Positions 34,868-46,838 are shown, counted from the first letter of the stretch. The stretch: DNA of 64,000 nucleotides from Capronia americana (GCA_016110215.1 JADWQD010000004.1:1922001-1986000), one strand, 5' to 3'. Numbers and translations are program-made. The notes: a model not told the origin generated them from the letters alone.

Positions 34868-36467
34868 ATGGCCTCTCTACGGCTTCGACGGACCCCGGCT
34901 CTGGGTTCCGCGCTTGCGATCCCCAGATGCAGTTCCTCACTACATACTCGCGCATTCAGCGGGCTGAGGTCGAAACCGACGCTGCACCAGCCAGCCGTCT
35001 TCAGGTTGCGAACATCCACCGCACCCGCATACGCCTCCCTTTCGCGCTACCAGCCGTTCAGTACCTCCCCTACCCGCTATGAGACCATTGTCAAAGTCCC
35101 ACAGATGGCCGAGTCCATTTCCGAGGGCACTCTCAGCAGCTTTTCGAAACAAGTTGGCGACTACGTCGAGCAAGATGAGGAAATTGCCTCCATCGAGACA
35201 GACAAAATCGATGTCTCCGTGAATGCCCCCGAAGCTGGAACGATAAAAGAATTCCTCGTCAGTGAGGGCGACACTGTGACCGTCGGGCAAGAAATCGCAA
35301 AGATGGAGCCGGGTGAGGGCGGCGGCGGTGGTGCTAAGGAAGCAAAAGAAGAACCCAAAGAACCTGCCGAACCCGAGCCTAAGAAGGAAGAACCCAAGAA
35401 GGAGGAGCCCAAGAAAGAAGCGCCACCACCACCGAAGAAAGAGGAGAAACCTGCTCCGCCGAAGGAAGAGAAGAAGGCTCCTGCACCACCCAAGGAAGAA
35501 AAGAAGACGGATGAGAAGGCCGGGATTGACTCGCCCTTTGGCAAAGGTAGCAGGAATGAGAACAGGGTGCGGGCACTAGTTGCATTTCCTTCTGTGAAAA
35601 GGCTAACTTGTCTCAGGTCAAAATGAACCGTATGCGTCTGAGGATCGCCGAGCGCCTCAAGCAGTCACAGAACACCGCGGCGTCATTGACGACATTCAAC
35701 GAGGTCGACATGTCCAACCTCATGGAATTCCGCAAGAAGTACAAGGATGAAGTCCTGAAGAACACCGGTGTCAAGCTTGGGTTCATGAGTGCTTTCGCAA
35801 AAGCCAGTATCCTGGCCATGAAGGACGTGCCTACCGTCAATGCCTCTATTGAAGGACCTGGAGGTGGTGACACCATTGTCTACAGAGACTTTGTGGATAT
35901 CAGCGTTGCAGTGGCCACCCCCAAGGGATTGGTCACGCCAGTGGTCCGGAATGCCGAGAGCTTGGAGATGATCGGGATCGAAGAATCCATTGCCGAACTG
36001 GGCAAGAAGGTAAGTAGGTTGCTTCCACCAATTGATCAGGGGCTGACCTACCGTCCAGGCCCGAGATGGCAAGCTTACCATTGAGGATATGGCTGGGGGT
36101 ACATTCACCATCAGCAACGGTGGCGTCTTCGGGTCCATGATGGGCACTCCGATCATCAACTTACCTCAGACGGCTGTGCTTGGCCTGCATGCTATCAAGG
36201 AAAGAGCGGTGGTTGTCAATGGCAAGATCGAAATCAGACCCGTAAGTAAATTCGAATGTGTACGGTGGCAAGGCAACGACTGACGCAGTACAGATGATGT
36301 ACCTTGCACTTACTTACGATCATCGTTTATTGGACGGCAGAGAAGCGGTCACTTTCCTGGTGAAGATCAAGGTATGTTACAGTCGAGCTTCATCCGTCTT
36401 TGATCTGCATCTGACAGGTAAATCCAGGAATACATCGAAGATCCGCGGAAGATGCTGTTGGCATGAT
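34868..36467 (+). CDS. KGD2: Dihydrolipoyllysine succinyltransferase, E2 of 2-oxoglutarate dehydrogenase
   Basis: Mitochondrial TCA-cycle enzyme; transfers succinyl from lipoate to CoA. Exons 34868-35566, 35617-36009, 36059-36241, 36294-36371, 36429-36467; introns 49-57 bp; 463 aa. Residues 1 to about 68 are a basic, Ser/Arg-rich targeting sequence. The lipoyl domain follows, with Lys113 in SIETDKIDVSVNAP as the lipoylated residue. A Lys/Glu/Pro-rich linker (about 155-218) replaces the E3-binding domain, as in other eukaryotic KGD2 proteins. The catalytic domain begins VKMNRMRLRIAERLKQSQNT; His435 and Asp439 lie in YDHRLLDG. The last exon codes only EYIEDPRKMLLA. The first donor is GTGCGG, weak but giving the conserved RVKMNRM join. 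Confidence 0.96.
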
Positions 36468-36574
36468 CTCTCGCCCGGCGGGAAGCTTTCATGATATGGT
36501 GATCGGCATGGCGTCAAATGTACAAAACAAGTAAAATACAGCACCCGTGCTTTATTTGCAAGAGCGAGAAGCAT

Positions 36575-36893
36575 TTAATCACGGATGACGGCATGCAGCG
36601 CGTCGTTCATCGTGCCGAATCGACGTATCGGCACTAGATCGTGTTTCTCCTGTGACTTTTCTTTCCTCCACAATGCCTCATGCTCCTGTCGGTGCGCCTG
36701 CTCACCAACTCGGAGATCTAACTGGTCTCACATCCGAATTTTCAGTACTGAAAGCCGTGCATCTGGACCTTGTAGTTTTCCCATAGGAGTTGTGCCTGGG
36801 TGCTATTCGACCGTTTCAGCCTCTGGTCCGTTCAACCAGGAAATTTACGTGGGCCAGGGATCTTCGACGATTTTGCTGCACCTTCTCTGGCAT
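36575..36893 (-). CDS. Possible small spliced gene, 72 aa, unknown function
   Basis: Not recognised. A minus-strand frame ends at TAA 36577-36575, only 107 bp beyond the KGD2 stop (convergent). Reading back, exons 36893-36849, 36795-36769 and 36721-36575 join in phase (introns 53 and 47 bp; the 47-bp one has a TACTGA branch but a rare GTCCAG donor). The protein begins MPEKVQQNRRRSLAHAQLLW, is helical and charged (GEQAHRQEHEALWRKEK) and ends FGTMNDALHAVIRD. It is basic and could be a small mitochondrial or nuclear factor, but nothing proves that. In favour: ATG start, all phases fit, coherent amphipathic sequence. Against: very short middle exon (27 bp) and no known family. Confidence 0.4.
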
Positions 36894-37329
36894 TACAGTC
36901 AAGGGTCGAGGTGGGAGATGCGCTTCAGACGCGCCTCGTGGCAAACTACTAGTAGTACATCTTCGCTTCTTGCCTCAGCCCTAGCGACGATTGCAAAGCC
37001 GGACGGCTAGCCAAATCCGCGATCATCTAGATCGCACTACATATCCACAGCCGTAGTGAGCCACATCCGAGTCCAGGAGATCGATGACCTCGTTCAACGC
37101 TCGGATGTAGTAACAACCAGTTTGCGGGCCTCGTCGGTAAGTTTTGACCGTCGGCGAGCGTGTGGGCTTACCAAGATTTGGCGCACTCGTCGGGATGGGA
37201 TGGTCTTGATTGTATTGAATTATGTCCGGTAGGGTCGTACTATGGTTAACCTGCACTGGATTCCAGAAATTTGGAGGCACTTAATGTATCGACGGGATCT
37301 CAAATTTGGGGCAGACACTACGAAAGTCG

Positions 37330-37890
37330 GTGTTGATTTTTGGATGGGCTTAAAGAGATGTCGAAGTCGGGTAAGATGAGCAGGAGGCTGGATTGTTCGT
37401 TGGACTCGAAGACCGGTCGGAAGGATGAGTCAATGACACACGAGAGTGGACTTTGGCGCCGAGTGCTTCTGTCTTCTGTACGACTTCCTCATAGGCGGCT
37501 TTCCGGTGGAGATCAGTGGAGGCCATTGAGCAGGCAACGAGAGACCTCGTCACTACCTTTGCGTAGTCGTTGTCGGGTGCGAAAAGACGAGCCCGTTATT
37601 TTCCAATCCCCCGTGTTCACAAGGCCAGATGTCACGTCAGTGAAGAAAGGATATGTTTCCTGGGAAGGGTCTTGGGGATATTGCCAGCGACATGGTATGG
37701 TCCGGTCCCGCCAGAGACCGCGATCCATGGTCGAAAAAACGAGAGGTGTCCAGAACGGTGTGAGAAATACAGTAGGAACCCGGAATTCAAAGGCATTCAT
37801 GCTATGTATGATATGGTCGAGCGGAGAAGAGAAGTCATGCGAGCTTGACGAGTCGAGTCCTACACATGCCATGCCTACTGTCACTTTACA
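37330..37890 (-). pseudogene. Possible decayed gene in three frames
   Basis: On the minus strand one frame is open across 37884-37513 (contains FFTDVTSGLVNTGDWKITG). A second overlaps and continues to 37350 (FAPDNDYAKVVTRSLVACS, KAAYEEVVQKTEALGAKVHS). A third takes over near 37420 (VFESNEQSSLLLILPDFDIS). Each fragment looks protein-like, but they need frame changes where I see no good splice sites. The second fragment's alternating helix with GAKV is faintly BRCT-like. I do not recognise the family. It could also be a real gene with unusual introns or just chance frames. Confidence 0.3.
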
Positions 37891-37993
37891 AGACAGTCAT
37901 GTGTTACTTGTGTACTTACTTACTTGACCAAGCGAATTCAACGTGAAGCATCATGCATGTTCGCACATGTCTACATCTTCCAGGTGTTTACAT

Positions 37994-38046
37994 CTGGCTG
38001 GAACACAACATTCACATCTAATCACCTCATGGCGTGTTCCAGCCAG
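37994..38046. repeat. 13-bp perfect inverted repeat
   Basis: CTGGCTGGAACAC at 37994-38006 and its exact reverse complement at 38034-38046, with a 27-bp loop. It could form a hairpin; there is no gene close enough to assign it as a terminator. Confidence 0.75.
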
Positions 38047-38781
38047 GACCTTGACTTAGTCAACCATACTATGTAGCTGATGCTCACATCTGGACATGGG
38101 AAAGGAAACAGACGACCGGGCAATGGACTTTAGAAAGGCATAGGATTTCGCGTTGGCTACATAATTGATCATCGTTGAATGGGCACGGTAGGATATCTAC
38201 ATACTCCCGCCTATTGAACCCGAGCACGTACAAACAGTACAGTAAGATAGATGGTTCGGCACTTTGACGTTCAATAAGTAGCATGACATTTGCGCACACG
38301 CAGAGAGGTAGAGACCTATTCCGTACTCCGTACACAGTAGGTGCCTCCTTCCTCCATACTCCCTCCCTACGTTCATAATAGTACAAGCACGTCAAGTACT
38401 CGAAGTGAACGATCCTTCTTCGCGCTAACCTCACACGCAGAAATTCCGGAACCCTATTGGCGGGGTGAAAACCAAACTACACCACTCTGGGATACCTGTC
38501 CGTGACGGGCTTAGCCCACCTCGCAGTCAGCTCGCAACCGGCCAATAGATGTCCGTCATGTCTAGAGTTTGGGTTAGCGTTCTTTTCTCTTTGTTGCCTA
38601 CGAGGACTTCGTACCTACCGCCGTTACATAGAAACAGTGCGAGAGTGTATACGACGGCAGGATACTTTGTGGCCGATAGACCGTGTCAAAGAATGCATCC
38701 TTCTTTCAGTACTTCCATATTAGGCGGGATTTTGGAGCTAGGCGCTTCTGCAGCTCGTTCTCGCTCCCTAGTGCGGAGATA

Positions 38782-38795
38782 TAGGGTTAGGGTTA
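38782..38795 (+). repeat. Short telomere-like TAGGGTTAGGGTTA run
   Basis: Just over two units of TTAGGG inside the gene-poor stretch. May be chance or an interstitial relic or a telobox-type protein site; only 14 bp long. Confidence 0.4.
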
Positions 38796-39246
38796 TTTTC
38801 CGAGAGATGTTGATTGGCATATACATTACATCGACCTGGCGAATCCGTCATCTTTTACTCGGGTGATATTTGGGGGAGTACACAGCAGAACATTCGCATT
38901 ACAGTACATGTCGTTTAGTAGGTGTAGACGGCGACTCCTACTCCAAGAGGTGGATGGATATTTGTTCTGGCGCCACGGAGCGTAGATGAAGCGCAATTGA
39001 TCGTTGATTACTAGGAAATGTTCGTGTCGAGACAGAATCCCACCGAATGAAGCGTTCTTACTTGAACCGCAATCAACATGCGATACAAAGGGATAACTGT
39101 GTGGATTTGGCGCGGAATCCGAGTAGACATCACCATGCTCTTCAGCCCGTGTTTCATGACTCCAGAACAGAAAATCCAAACGATCAAGGCTTCAGCCACG
39201 CAGGAAGATGTTTGTGTCCGACATATGCCAGGAGCTGGCCCTCGTG

Positions 39247-41723
39247 CTACGTAATCACAAAAGGCCTTTTGCGGTAGCAGCCCTTCGTATAGCCAACCCC
39301 TCCCGGAGTCCTGAGATCTGGATCATAATCCATCGGATCCGCGTATAGCGGATCGGACTCGCGCCACAGTGGACTGTCAAATATCTTGCCGTCCATTGAA
39401 CCGTGGAGGTAGCATGTCCCGACAAGCTGGAATTCCACTCCACCTCTCATGGCTTCTGCGCGCCCTTTGTCGTGGCATGACGGAAGGCGTTGTCGCAGAA
39501 CGAAGGGGAGCGATCCACCATCCAAAGCAACTATCAAGTCGCCCTCCTGTACCAATCCATGACAGCCCCCAAGGCTACCATCGGAGGTGAAGAAATATTC
39601 GACGCCAGCCAATGATCGACCGAACGACCCGCCTGAAATTCGAAGCATTCGCAGCATCTCTGATGGAATGTGACATCTTCGAAGCGCCCAAAGGTCTTCC
39701 AAGCGCAGATGCAGCAACCGGATACCAAGCGAGTGTTCTAGCCGCATAGCTGAAAGCAAAATCTTACCTAGCCTCTCCCGGGTACTAGGTGGCTTATCCG
39801 GGTCCAAAAAGGCGAAAGACTCGAGAAATAATTGCGAGGTGTCTATGAACGCTTCCATCGAGAAGGGGGAATGGTCGTCCCGTCTACTATCGTCTGTAGT
39901 CACCCCTGGGTCGAAGAGGCTGTAGTGAGCAGAAGCCAAGGCGCTCCAGATATCATTGAGTGACTGTGGAGTGATGGACACAACACCGCACCTCACTGTA
40001 GCTAGGTGTATCCCCTGCAAGATAAGTGATCCGTCTCGTCCCGGTCTGATGTAACATGCAGATCGACCGCCGCTTGCGCGATAGGGCTTGCTAGAAGGAT
40101 GGTCTCGCGGGGGTAGTGAGAAAGAGCTGGAAGGCGCAACTCTGTGATATTGAGGAACCCACGAGGAGGTTGCATGAGTGCCAGTCGCTGGCAGTAGGGA
40201 GAATATATCGAGAGTTCGTGTCCCCTCGATCAATGCGCGGGTGAAGTTTGTGTATGTATCTTGGAGGGGTTGAACATAGTCCGGCTTGAATGGGACTTTG
40301 CACGAGTCTGATGCCAGGCGGTAGATGGCGTAAAGCCTGTCCCGTGGAAGTGTTGCTTCGAGTGACCTTGTAGTTAGGAGTAGTTTACAGATTGACAGCC
40401 TGTGGCTTGTTATTGTTATGGTGGCCCAGAAACCGGCCGGGTGCGCCGCTGTTGCAAAATCGGAGATGTTTCTCGGGGGCTGCTCCCACGTTAGACGCCC
40501 AACATAGTGTTGGAACATTAGACAGTAAATTTGACAACAGAAAACAATCGATTTCCAGGCCAAAATACTTCCACCGTGCCGAACGGATACGTTTTCGTTC
40601 CCAGCCACCTCTTGAATTACCCAGAGGCGTCTGAACCATGGCATCGACAACAGCTGGCGTAATCGTCCGAGCAATAGGATGTCTTCGGTATAGGAAACTT
40701 TTATTTCTGGAGCAAGAGCTTGCAGGACATTGCGTTGGTCGTAATGTACAGCGGCTTCGATGACCAGGATCCGGTAGAGCTGCCAAACATATGACGTTGG
40801 ATCCAGCAGGCGGCCCAAGAAGCTCAAACCCACAGGGCCGAGAACGAGCATGTCCTTGAACAGAGCCGTGATATACAAATCCACAGCAAATGTCGACATG
40901 CGACGTTGTCGAAATCTCCCATCGCAGGGCCAGAAATCCCTCGCACAGGCTATGATACTCTCAATGTCAGAACCACCCTTTTTTTGCAATACGATTTCAC
41001 GCTCTATTGCCTCTATGCTACCCCGACTTGGACGCTGTAGAGAACTCAATCCGACTTTCTCAAGCAGGTCTGCAAGCGCGCCCAACGAGAAGTCATGTTC
41101 GGGAAGGACGTCCGAGGGAACCTCCGGATCGCCTCCAAGCCAAACAACGACCATCGTGGCGCCCGAGAAGACCTCGTCCATATATCCGACCTACCGGAAA
41201 GGCATGTCAGCGATTTTCAATTCATTGCATTAGTGCGCACACTTGCCTGGTGGGATCTTTCTGCTGCATCCGACTGATTCAGACACAGCATATCAGCCCA
41301 TATGAGAGCATCCGCCTCCTCGCGCATCCGCAAGCTGCGCATGCCCGCATGGAGATTCCGAGTAATTCGAAAATTAGGCACGACTCCGGTTTCCACTTGA
41401 TCGTCCACTTTGAGATCCGGTTCATCGCGGCCGCGGAGGTTCTCGTTCAGTCGTATGGGACAAGACGGCCCCACGTAGGTGCCCTCATGAAACACAATCT
41501 TGATCTCCAGTGTGTCATCGAGAGATCCCCAGGTATACGACAATGCCGTATACGCCGGGGCATGATCCAGATCGGCCCAGTAAAGGTGGCAGACAAGAGG
41601 ATCTTTGGGGCATTCTGCAGGCTCGATACGCAAGAGACGGGTTTGCCTCTTTGACCTGTCCAAAGGTTTGTAGTGCTGGTAATCGTTCGGTATGACTCGG
41701 ATTTCCTCTGGCTCTTCCATCAT
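39247..41723 (-). CDS. HET-domain protein (heterokaryon incompatibility type)
   Basis: HET domains in fungi trigger cell death or growth arrest after fusion of unlike strains; most family members are uncharacterised. Exons 41723-41247 and 41190-39247; 806 aa. The HET domain covers roughly residues 55-245: AYTALSYTWGSLDD, ALIWADMLCLNQSDAAERSH, VGYMDEVFSGATMVVVWLGG and later MPWFRRLWVIQEVA. The rest has the usual diverged C-terminal half with YAIYRLASDS. The intron (41246-41191) starts GC, not GT, but otherwise matches the donor consensus (CAG/GCAAGT) and has a GCTGAC branch. Splicing restores the conserved SHQVGYMDEVFS link. Start is the first of two adjacent ATGs. A 44-bp tandem repeat lies about 240-330 bp upstream. 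Confidence 0.9.
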
Positions 41724-42646
41724 CGAGGTTTTGTCGGAATACTCAGATGTGGGCGGAGAGCTCGCCAAAGAGAGCAACACGATCGCTGAGAAGCATACAT
41801 CGTACAGTTTATGGTCCGGGAGGTCGGCCTAGAGAGTAGTGCTTCGACCGATTTTTGCAACCAGTGAGGCTGAGTGCTTGCAGTGACCACCCTGTGCATG
41901 ACTGGACAGCAGTGCCCAAAGATCCGTGCAGAGGCGTCGCTGCATCAGGCTGAAAGCATACTTTTCATGTTGGTCGGGCGTGACTCTTGACCAAAGGGTA
42001 GATACTTCTCATGTTGGTCGGGCGTGACTCTTCACCAAAGGGTAGAGACCAACCTGACGGCCAGGCGAACCAAGTGGGTGCTTGCCACAGGATGAGAAGT
42101 GATGGTTGATTGATTCAAGGAGTGAAGTGGAATTGAAGTGGCGGTCAAGTCTGGAGAGGAGCAGGAAGCTGCGAGCCAATGGCCGCTCTGATTTACTGTA
42201 TGTCTTGGACAGGAGCATGCCACGAGAGACAGTCATGATAGAAGCTGCCTCGCACTATTGTCAAGTGCAGTTGTGTCGGCGGCAGCAAGCAGGCAGGAGC
42301 CCTGTTCGACATGTGCATTCAGCTATGACCGGAATCAGCATCTCTGGCAGAACGGAATTGAACCTCGACTTGGGACATCTCATCTTCATCCGAGTCTGCC
42401 CTCACTTGCCCTACGGTTCTATCGAAAGAAGGTCTGTTTCTGTATTGAACGACTCTGATGCCCTGATTTACACCCTTGGAACCCACCATATCCTGGACCC
42501 TCTCCCATGTCCTGTCCATATACCAACCCATCTAAAGCAGATCTGAAACCCAAGTCTGTATACCCTCGCTTTCACCGCGCCGTAGCCATGCACAATAACA
42601 ACACTCCTCCCTTCTCAACCCATCATAGTCAACACAACATTCGAAG
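41724..42646. other. HET upstream region with repeat
   Basis: 0.92 kb between the HET start and the ECO1 stop (both minus). Apart from the 44-bp tandem repeat at 41965-42049 and short frames, nothing is seen. Contains the HET promoter. Confidence 0.5.
41965..42049. repeat. 44-bp tandem direct repeat, two copies
   Basis: TCATGTTGGTCGGGCGTGAC begins at 41965 and again at 42009. Over the first 41 bases the copies differ at only two sites; the motif GACCAAAGGGTAGA / CACCAAAGGGTAGA closes each. Near-identity suggests a recent duplication. Confidence 0.85.
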
Positions 42647-44267
42647 TCAATCTTCTCTGTAAACGGCCCAGCCATCCTTCTCACCAAACCAGGCCCTTGC
42701 CAGCGCGGCGCCGCTTTCCGTCGGTTGACTGAACGCCAGCTGCAGTGGTTCGAGTTCCAATCCGTAAATAAATTGATTCATAACACATTCGAGAAGATTA
42801 TTGGCGATTCCCTTGTGTCGGAAAGCCTTGCTCGTCCAAATCCGACTCACTCCTACCACTGCGGGGTACGTCTCCTCGGAAATGCTGATGCTCGATGGTG
42901 GCGATGAAGCAGTTGGACTGGCGACTGGAGTGGGAATTTGTGGTTTGTGCGAGACGGAGCGCTGTTCCTCTTCGTGCGTCTCTGTAGGTGCCGGCGAAGC
43001 GGGTCTATTGAATCCGAAGTGGCCGTTGAGTGGTAGGGTCTCGCTCGTGGCCGTCTCAGCGGGCAGAACTCTGTGCGCCTTGGTGATGCGCTCGGCGAGA
43101 CAGATACCCACGCACTTTTCGTCCAATATGTGTAGGAAGGCCTTGTATCTGTCGCTCTTTTTGCCGCCTGATTCTTCGTCCTTCTCGCCTTCTGGAACAC
43201 GCTGGCTCCACAATTCCTCCTCTTTGATATCCACGCTGCCGAGTTCTTTGTTGACAATTCCAAGCACCTTCTGAACGACGCGTCGCGTGGGGAGAGCCAT
43301 CTTGCGGTCCACCACGATAACACTCCCAGGAATCTGGGGAACTTGGTAGCACCAACGCATTGCCGACTTAAGGAATGGTTTGCCGAGTTCAATTCCCGAA
43401 CTGTCTCGATTGTGATACATGTTGTGTAATTGAGCGTCCTCCGGCACCGAGGGCATATAAGACATCTGACATTGAGGGCATGTTGCAGGGAGAAGAGGTT
43501 GACCCAGATCGAGCACCGTCTGGACCAGCTTCTGCTTGGGAGCCGGCGCAGGTCTCGGAATCTGAATTGTTGGCCGCGCTACTGGTGTCCTTTCCACATC
43601 TTGCTGTGGCGGACCGGGATTGGCTGGAGGCTGCGAGCTCTGCGCGCGTGCACTGGAGTTGAAAATCTCGGAGAGGGGTTCTGAATCGAGACGCGTGCTC
43701 ACAGGCGCATTGACGCCACTCGACTGTTCATCGCGTTTCCGCTTTGCAGATTTCGGGTCCTTTTTATCCTTGCTCGACTTATTGAGGCATGAGAACGTGG
43801 GCTTTCGCACCTTGACGTTGGGTGGCGTGAGCTGCAGCTCGGGGGGTGGCGAAGATGGTGGAGTGATGGTGTTGGAACCCAGTTCATCGTCCTGCGACTC
43901 GGCCGCTGAGAAGATAGTGCTATTCTTGCGGGAGGGTGAGGACGAGAGCGCGGCAACACTCGTTTCCCGAATGGCGCGTTCAAGACTGTCTTCGAGGTCG
44001 AGGGGGTGCAGCGTGTTCTCGTTGACGGAGGGAGCTGAGGAAGAAGTCGCGTTCCACGTATCGTTGAGGCGAAGGCGTTTTGGCGGACGGTAGTCTTCGC
44101 CATCCCAGGCGCGCCGCACGTTGCGGCTGTATGTACGCATGAAGAGGCCCCTGGCAGACCACATCGTTAGCACAATATTCAATGCAAGGGTGTCAAGCCA
44201 CCAGAATGGAGAGAACATACCCTTTGTAGCTGTTGGTGACAAGGTAAGGATAAACGACAGGCGACAT
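42647..44267 (-). CDS. ECO1: Sister-chromatid cohesion N-acetyltransferase Eco1
   Basis: Nuclear acetyltransferase that acetylates cohesin Smc3 in S phase. Exons 44267-44221 and 44150-42647, intron 70 bp with GTATGT donor and GCTAACG branch; 516 aa. Exon 1 codes MSPVVYPYLVTNSYKG. A start at the downstream Met (44140, MRTYSRNV) is also possible and would give 513 minus 19 or so residues fewer. A CCHH zinc finger sits near residue 240 (TCPQCQMSYMPSVPEDAQ then HNMYHN). The acetyl-CoA domain has VGVSRIWTSKAFRHKGIANN and ends FGEKDGWAVY. The first 220 residues are disordered. Longer than yeast Eco1 (281 aa), which is usual in moulds. Confidence 0.92.
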
Positions 44268-46838
44268 TGTGTCGCGTCGCACGAGGAAGAGTGAATGCAA
44301 GTCGAGGTTGCGAGTCGGTGGGATGCAGTGACAGTGAAGTGAAGAATGTACAAGCAGGTTAAGATTGATGGGGAAAGGTGCAGATGTTTGGATGAAGTGG
44401 GAACGGAGACGCGTCGTTTTGCCCTTGGGGGACGGGACGAGTTTCGAGGATAGCTTTGGTTTTAGCGGACGAAACGGCCCGGGGGGGTTGAAGAGGCAAG
44501 TTGTTTGGCGTTTTGAATTCGGCAAGCTTGCGAGGAGGCGTCTGGATCGCTGCGAGCTCCAGGTGCGTGGTGAGAGGGCAAATTTAGGCGAAATCCTTCC
44601 ACCAACGCATGCGAGGCCTGGAGGCTTAGCCAAGCAGCCGAGTGCCCTTTGGGCCCTGGACGCTCGGCACCGCGGCTCCTTTGCTGACTGATCTGCTGCT
44701 TGCTGCTCACCCCCAGCGATCCTCCACTGCTTTTTTCGGCCTAGAAGCAGGGGTGAAAAGGAGGGCAGGCCTGTACTGGGTACTGTGTACACCCAGGACT
44801 CGTACCGCTCTTGGACTGTTGAACGGGGGTGAAAGTCGGAGCGAGGATGAAGATGGAATTAGGAGCTGTCCACGGACTGCAGCGTCGGAGGCGGCGAGGT
44901 ACGTGCGAGTATGGCTGCTCGGGACCCGAAAGCGTGATTTATGCGGCCAGCTGAATGAGACACCAAGGAGTCTGGCGGGAAGTCCTGGAGACGTGAGAAT
45001 GGAAAAGTAGCAATTATGGATGATGAAGTAAGAAATCCTTCCTGAGAGAATATAGATTGCTGCCGAGTGACGGGGTTGGGGGTGATGATCTGATGATGAG
45101 TGTGTCGTTGATCAATGATCCCTGGGCAATTGAGCCGGGCCGTCACCTCACTTGTTATTGTCTCTCGATCCCTCCGCCTTTGTTGTTCTCGCCCTCTAGA
45201 GACTTCTGTGGAGGTTGCCGCCCACTGCCCACTACGGTGAGGCTAACTCGAACGAGCCCGTCGTCTCTGCCCTACAAGATCGAAGGCTGCGGCCGCTTCA
45301 GCCTGCAGGTTCGGTTTGCTTGCTTCTCAGCCCTCCACAACAACCGTAACCGCAAGCCTGCCTATTGCAAGCGTGTGCCTCGTGTCGACCATCCTCGCCG
45401 GGGTTTTGTTGGTCAAATCAGGGGCAAGTCACTATCCAAATAGAACAGCCGAGCGCGGCCTAACGGGTGCCTCACAGCCAATGCCTGGCCACCGCCCCAA
45501 CTCCTTGAGCGAATCCACCGCAGAGATCACGAATCACGGGAGGCCAAAGGCGCAGGCACCAGGGATTGTACCTTACACAACAGCGACAAAGGGAGACCTC
45601 GCCACAGTCGTGATTCAACTCGCCGCTCGACCAACTGATCTGCTGGGTCGCGGCTCGTCTTGGTGCCTTTTGGTCACTTCAAGTCTTCATCACGGCGAAT
45701 CGAGATCCAGTCCTTCAGACTTCGTGTCCGTGGCTACCCGACAAATTTTTCCCCTCTTGCCTGCTTCGTTCCCCGTCCCCCCGTCCAGTTGCTGTGAGAT
45801 GCTCGTGACTGGCACATGCCTCAGGATGCAGCGATGGTCGAGGCCTGGGAGTGGGGACACTACCGACTTCATAACAAAGAGAGACAAACACGACAGCGGC
45901 ATTTACTCGTCGAAGGATTCAGATTACCACACGAGCGCCCCGTTCATTTGCCCCTCTGTGATTTGTCGGGGATATTGAAGCGGACCCTCCTCTGTGTTGG
46001 GCTCACTGCCTCGATGCCAGATATCAGGCAGATCTCTGATGAGTGGTACGGTAAGCGTGGCATGGGTGGGAGGACCAACGCAAAGCACAACACAACTTGG
46101 GCGCTTGTATCCAACAAATCAATTCTGGTGTGCAACATCTAGACCGGTTAAGTTTGTGCTCAGGCAACAGAGACGAACCAATCCTGCCAGCTCGTTAATA
46201 ACACAAGGCGATGGATTTGTGACACGTCAATCGGCCTGACGGCCCACAGAGAACCGAGTAGCTGTGTGAGAGCTCGAGGCAAGCGAGTTTTCAGTGACAG
46301 AGCCTGCTCTATACTGTCTACCGACGTGGCCACCGTCTTTGGGCGATGCTGGACGATGGCGAGGGTGATACTAATCGGGCGTCGGGCAAAAGAGGCAGCA
46401 TGCCTGAGCGAGCGGGTTTATCCGGGTTCGATGGCATCGTCTTCAGACCCGAAACCCGAGCGTGATATTTTATGTTATTCGGTCGGGCGAGTTCAGGGAT
46501 CCGACAGCGGGTATGTCGTGTTCACGGACTAAGATGGATCTCAATAACAACATTGTGCTCGCCGTCTCAGACAATGCCTGCCGACTGGACCGGTGGCGAC
46601 CTGGTGGCCAGTGTGGCTGATGAACGGTTAGCAGCTTCGCAAGCGTCGGGTCCCTCATGGTCAATGCCGAGCGAAGTGTGCGAGTTAGAAATTGCTTTTT
46701 ATTTCCTCTTATGTTTTGTCGCCGGGCAGTTCGACATCGAAATTCAAGGCCATCGCCGTGAGCTTGACGAGTGCATAATGCCCTTCATCCGTTCAGTTCG
46801 CCCACGCATTCACAAAACCCGGCCAGTTCTCGGGACCA
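44268..46838. other. Long intergenic gap, no gene recognised
   Basis: 2.6 kb between the ECO1 start and the end of the second MFS gene (both minus). The longest frame (45316-45978, 220 codons) begins without ATG and is Ser/Thr/Pro-rich with no motifs. The left end is the ECO1 promoter. I see nothing else I can support. Confidence 0.45.

Larger units (their letters stand above)
36894..39246. other. Gene-poor stretch left of the HET gene
   Basis: 2.35 kb without an intact gene. It includes remains of a minus-strand gene (37330-37890), a 13-bp inverted repeat (37994-38046) and a short TTAGGG-like run (38782-38795). The region left of 39246 is the HET gene's 3' flank. Confidence 0.5.

Noticed and set aside
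37340..37927. 195-codon plus-strand open frame
   Set aside because: No ATG start. The opposite strand has the more protein-like fragments, and this frame is Ser/Arg-rich as expected for an antisense reading.
45316..45978. 220-codon plus-strand open frame
   Set aside because: It starts with TTG, is Ser/Thr/Pro-rich without any family motif, and other frames overlap it.
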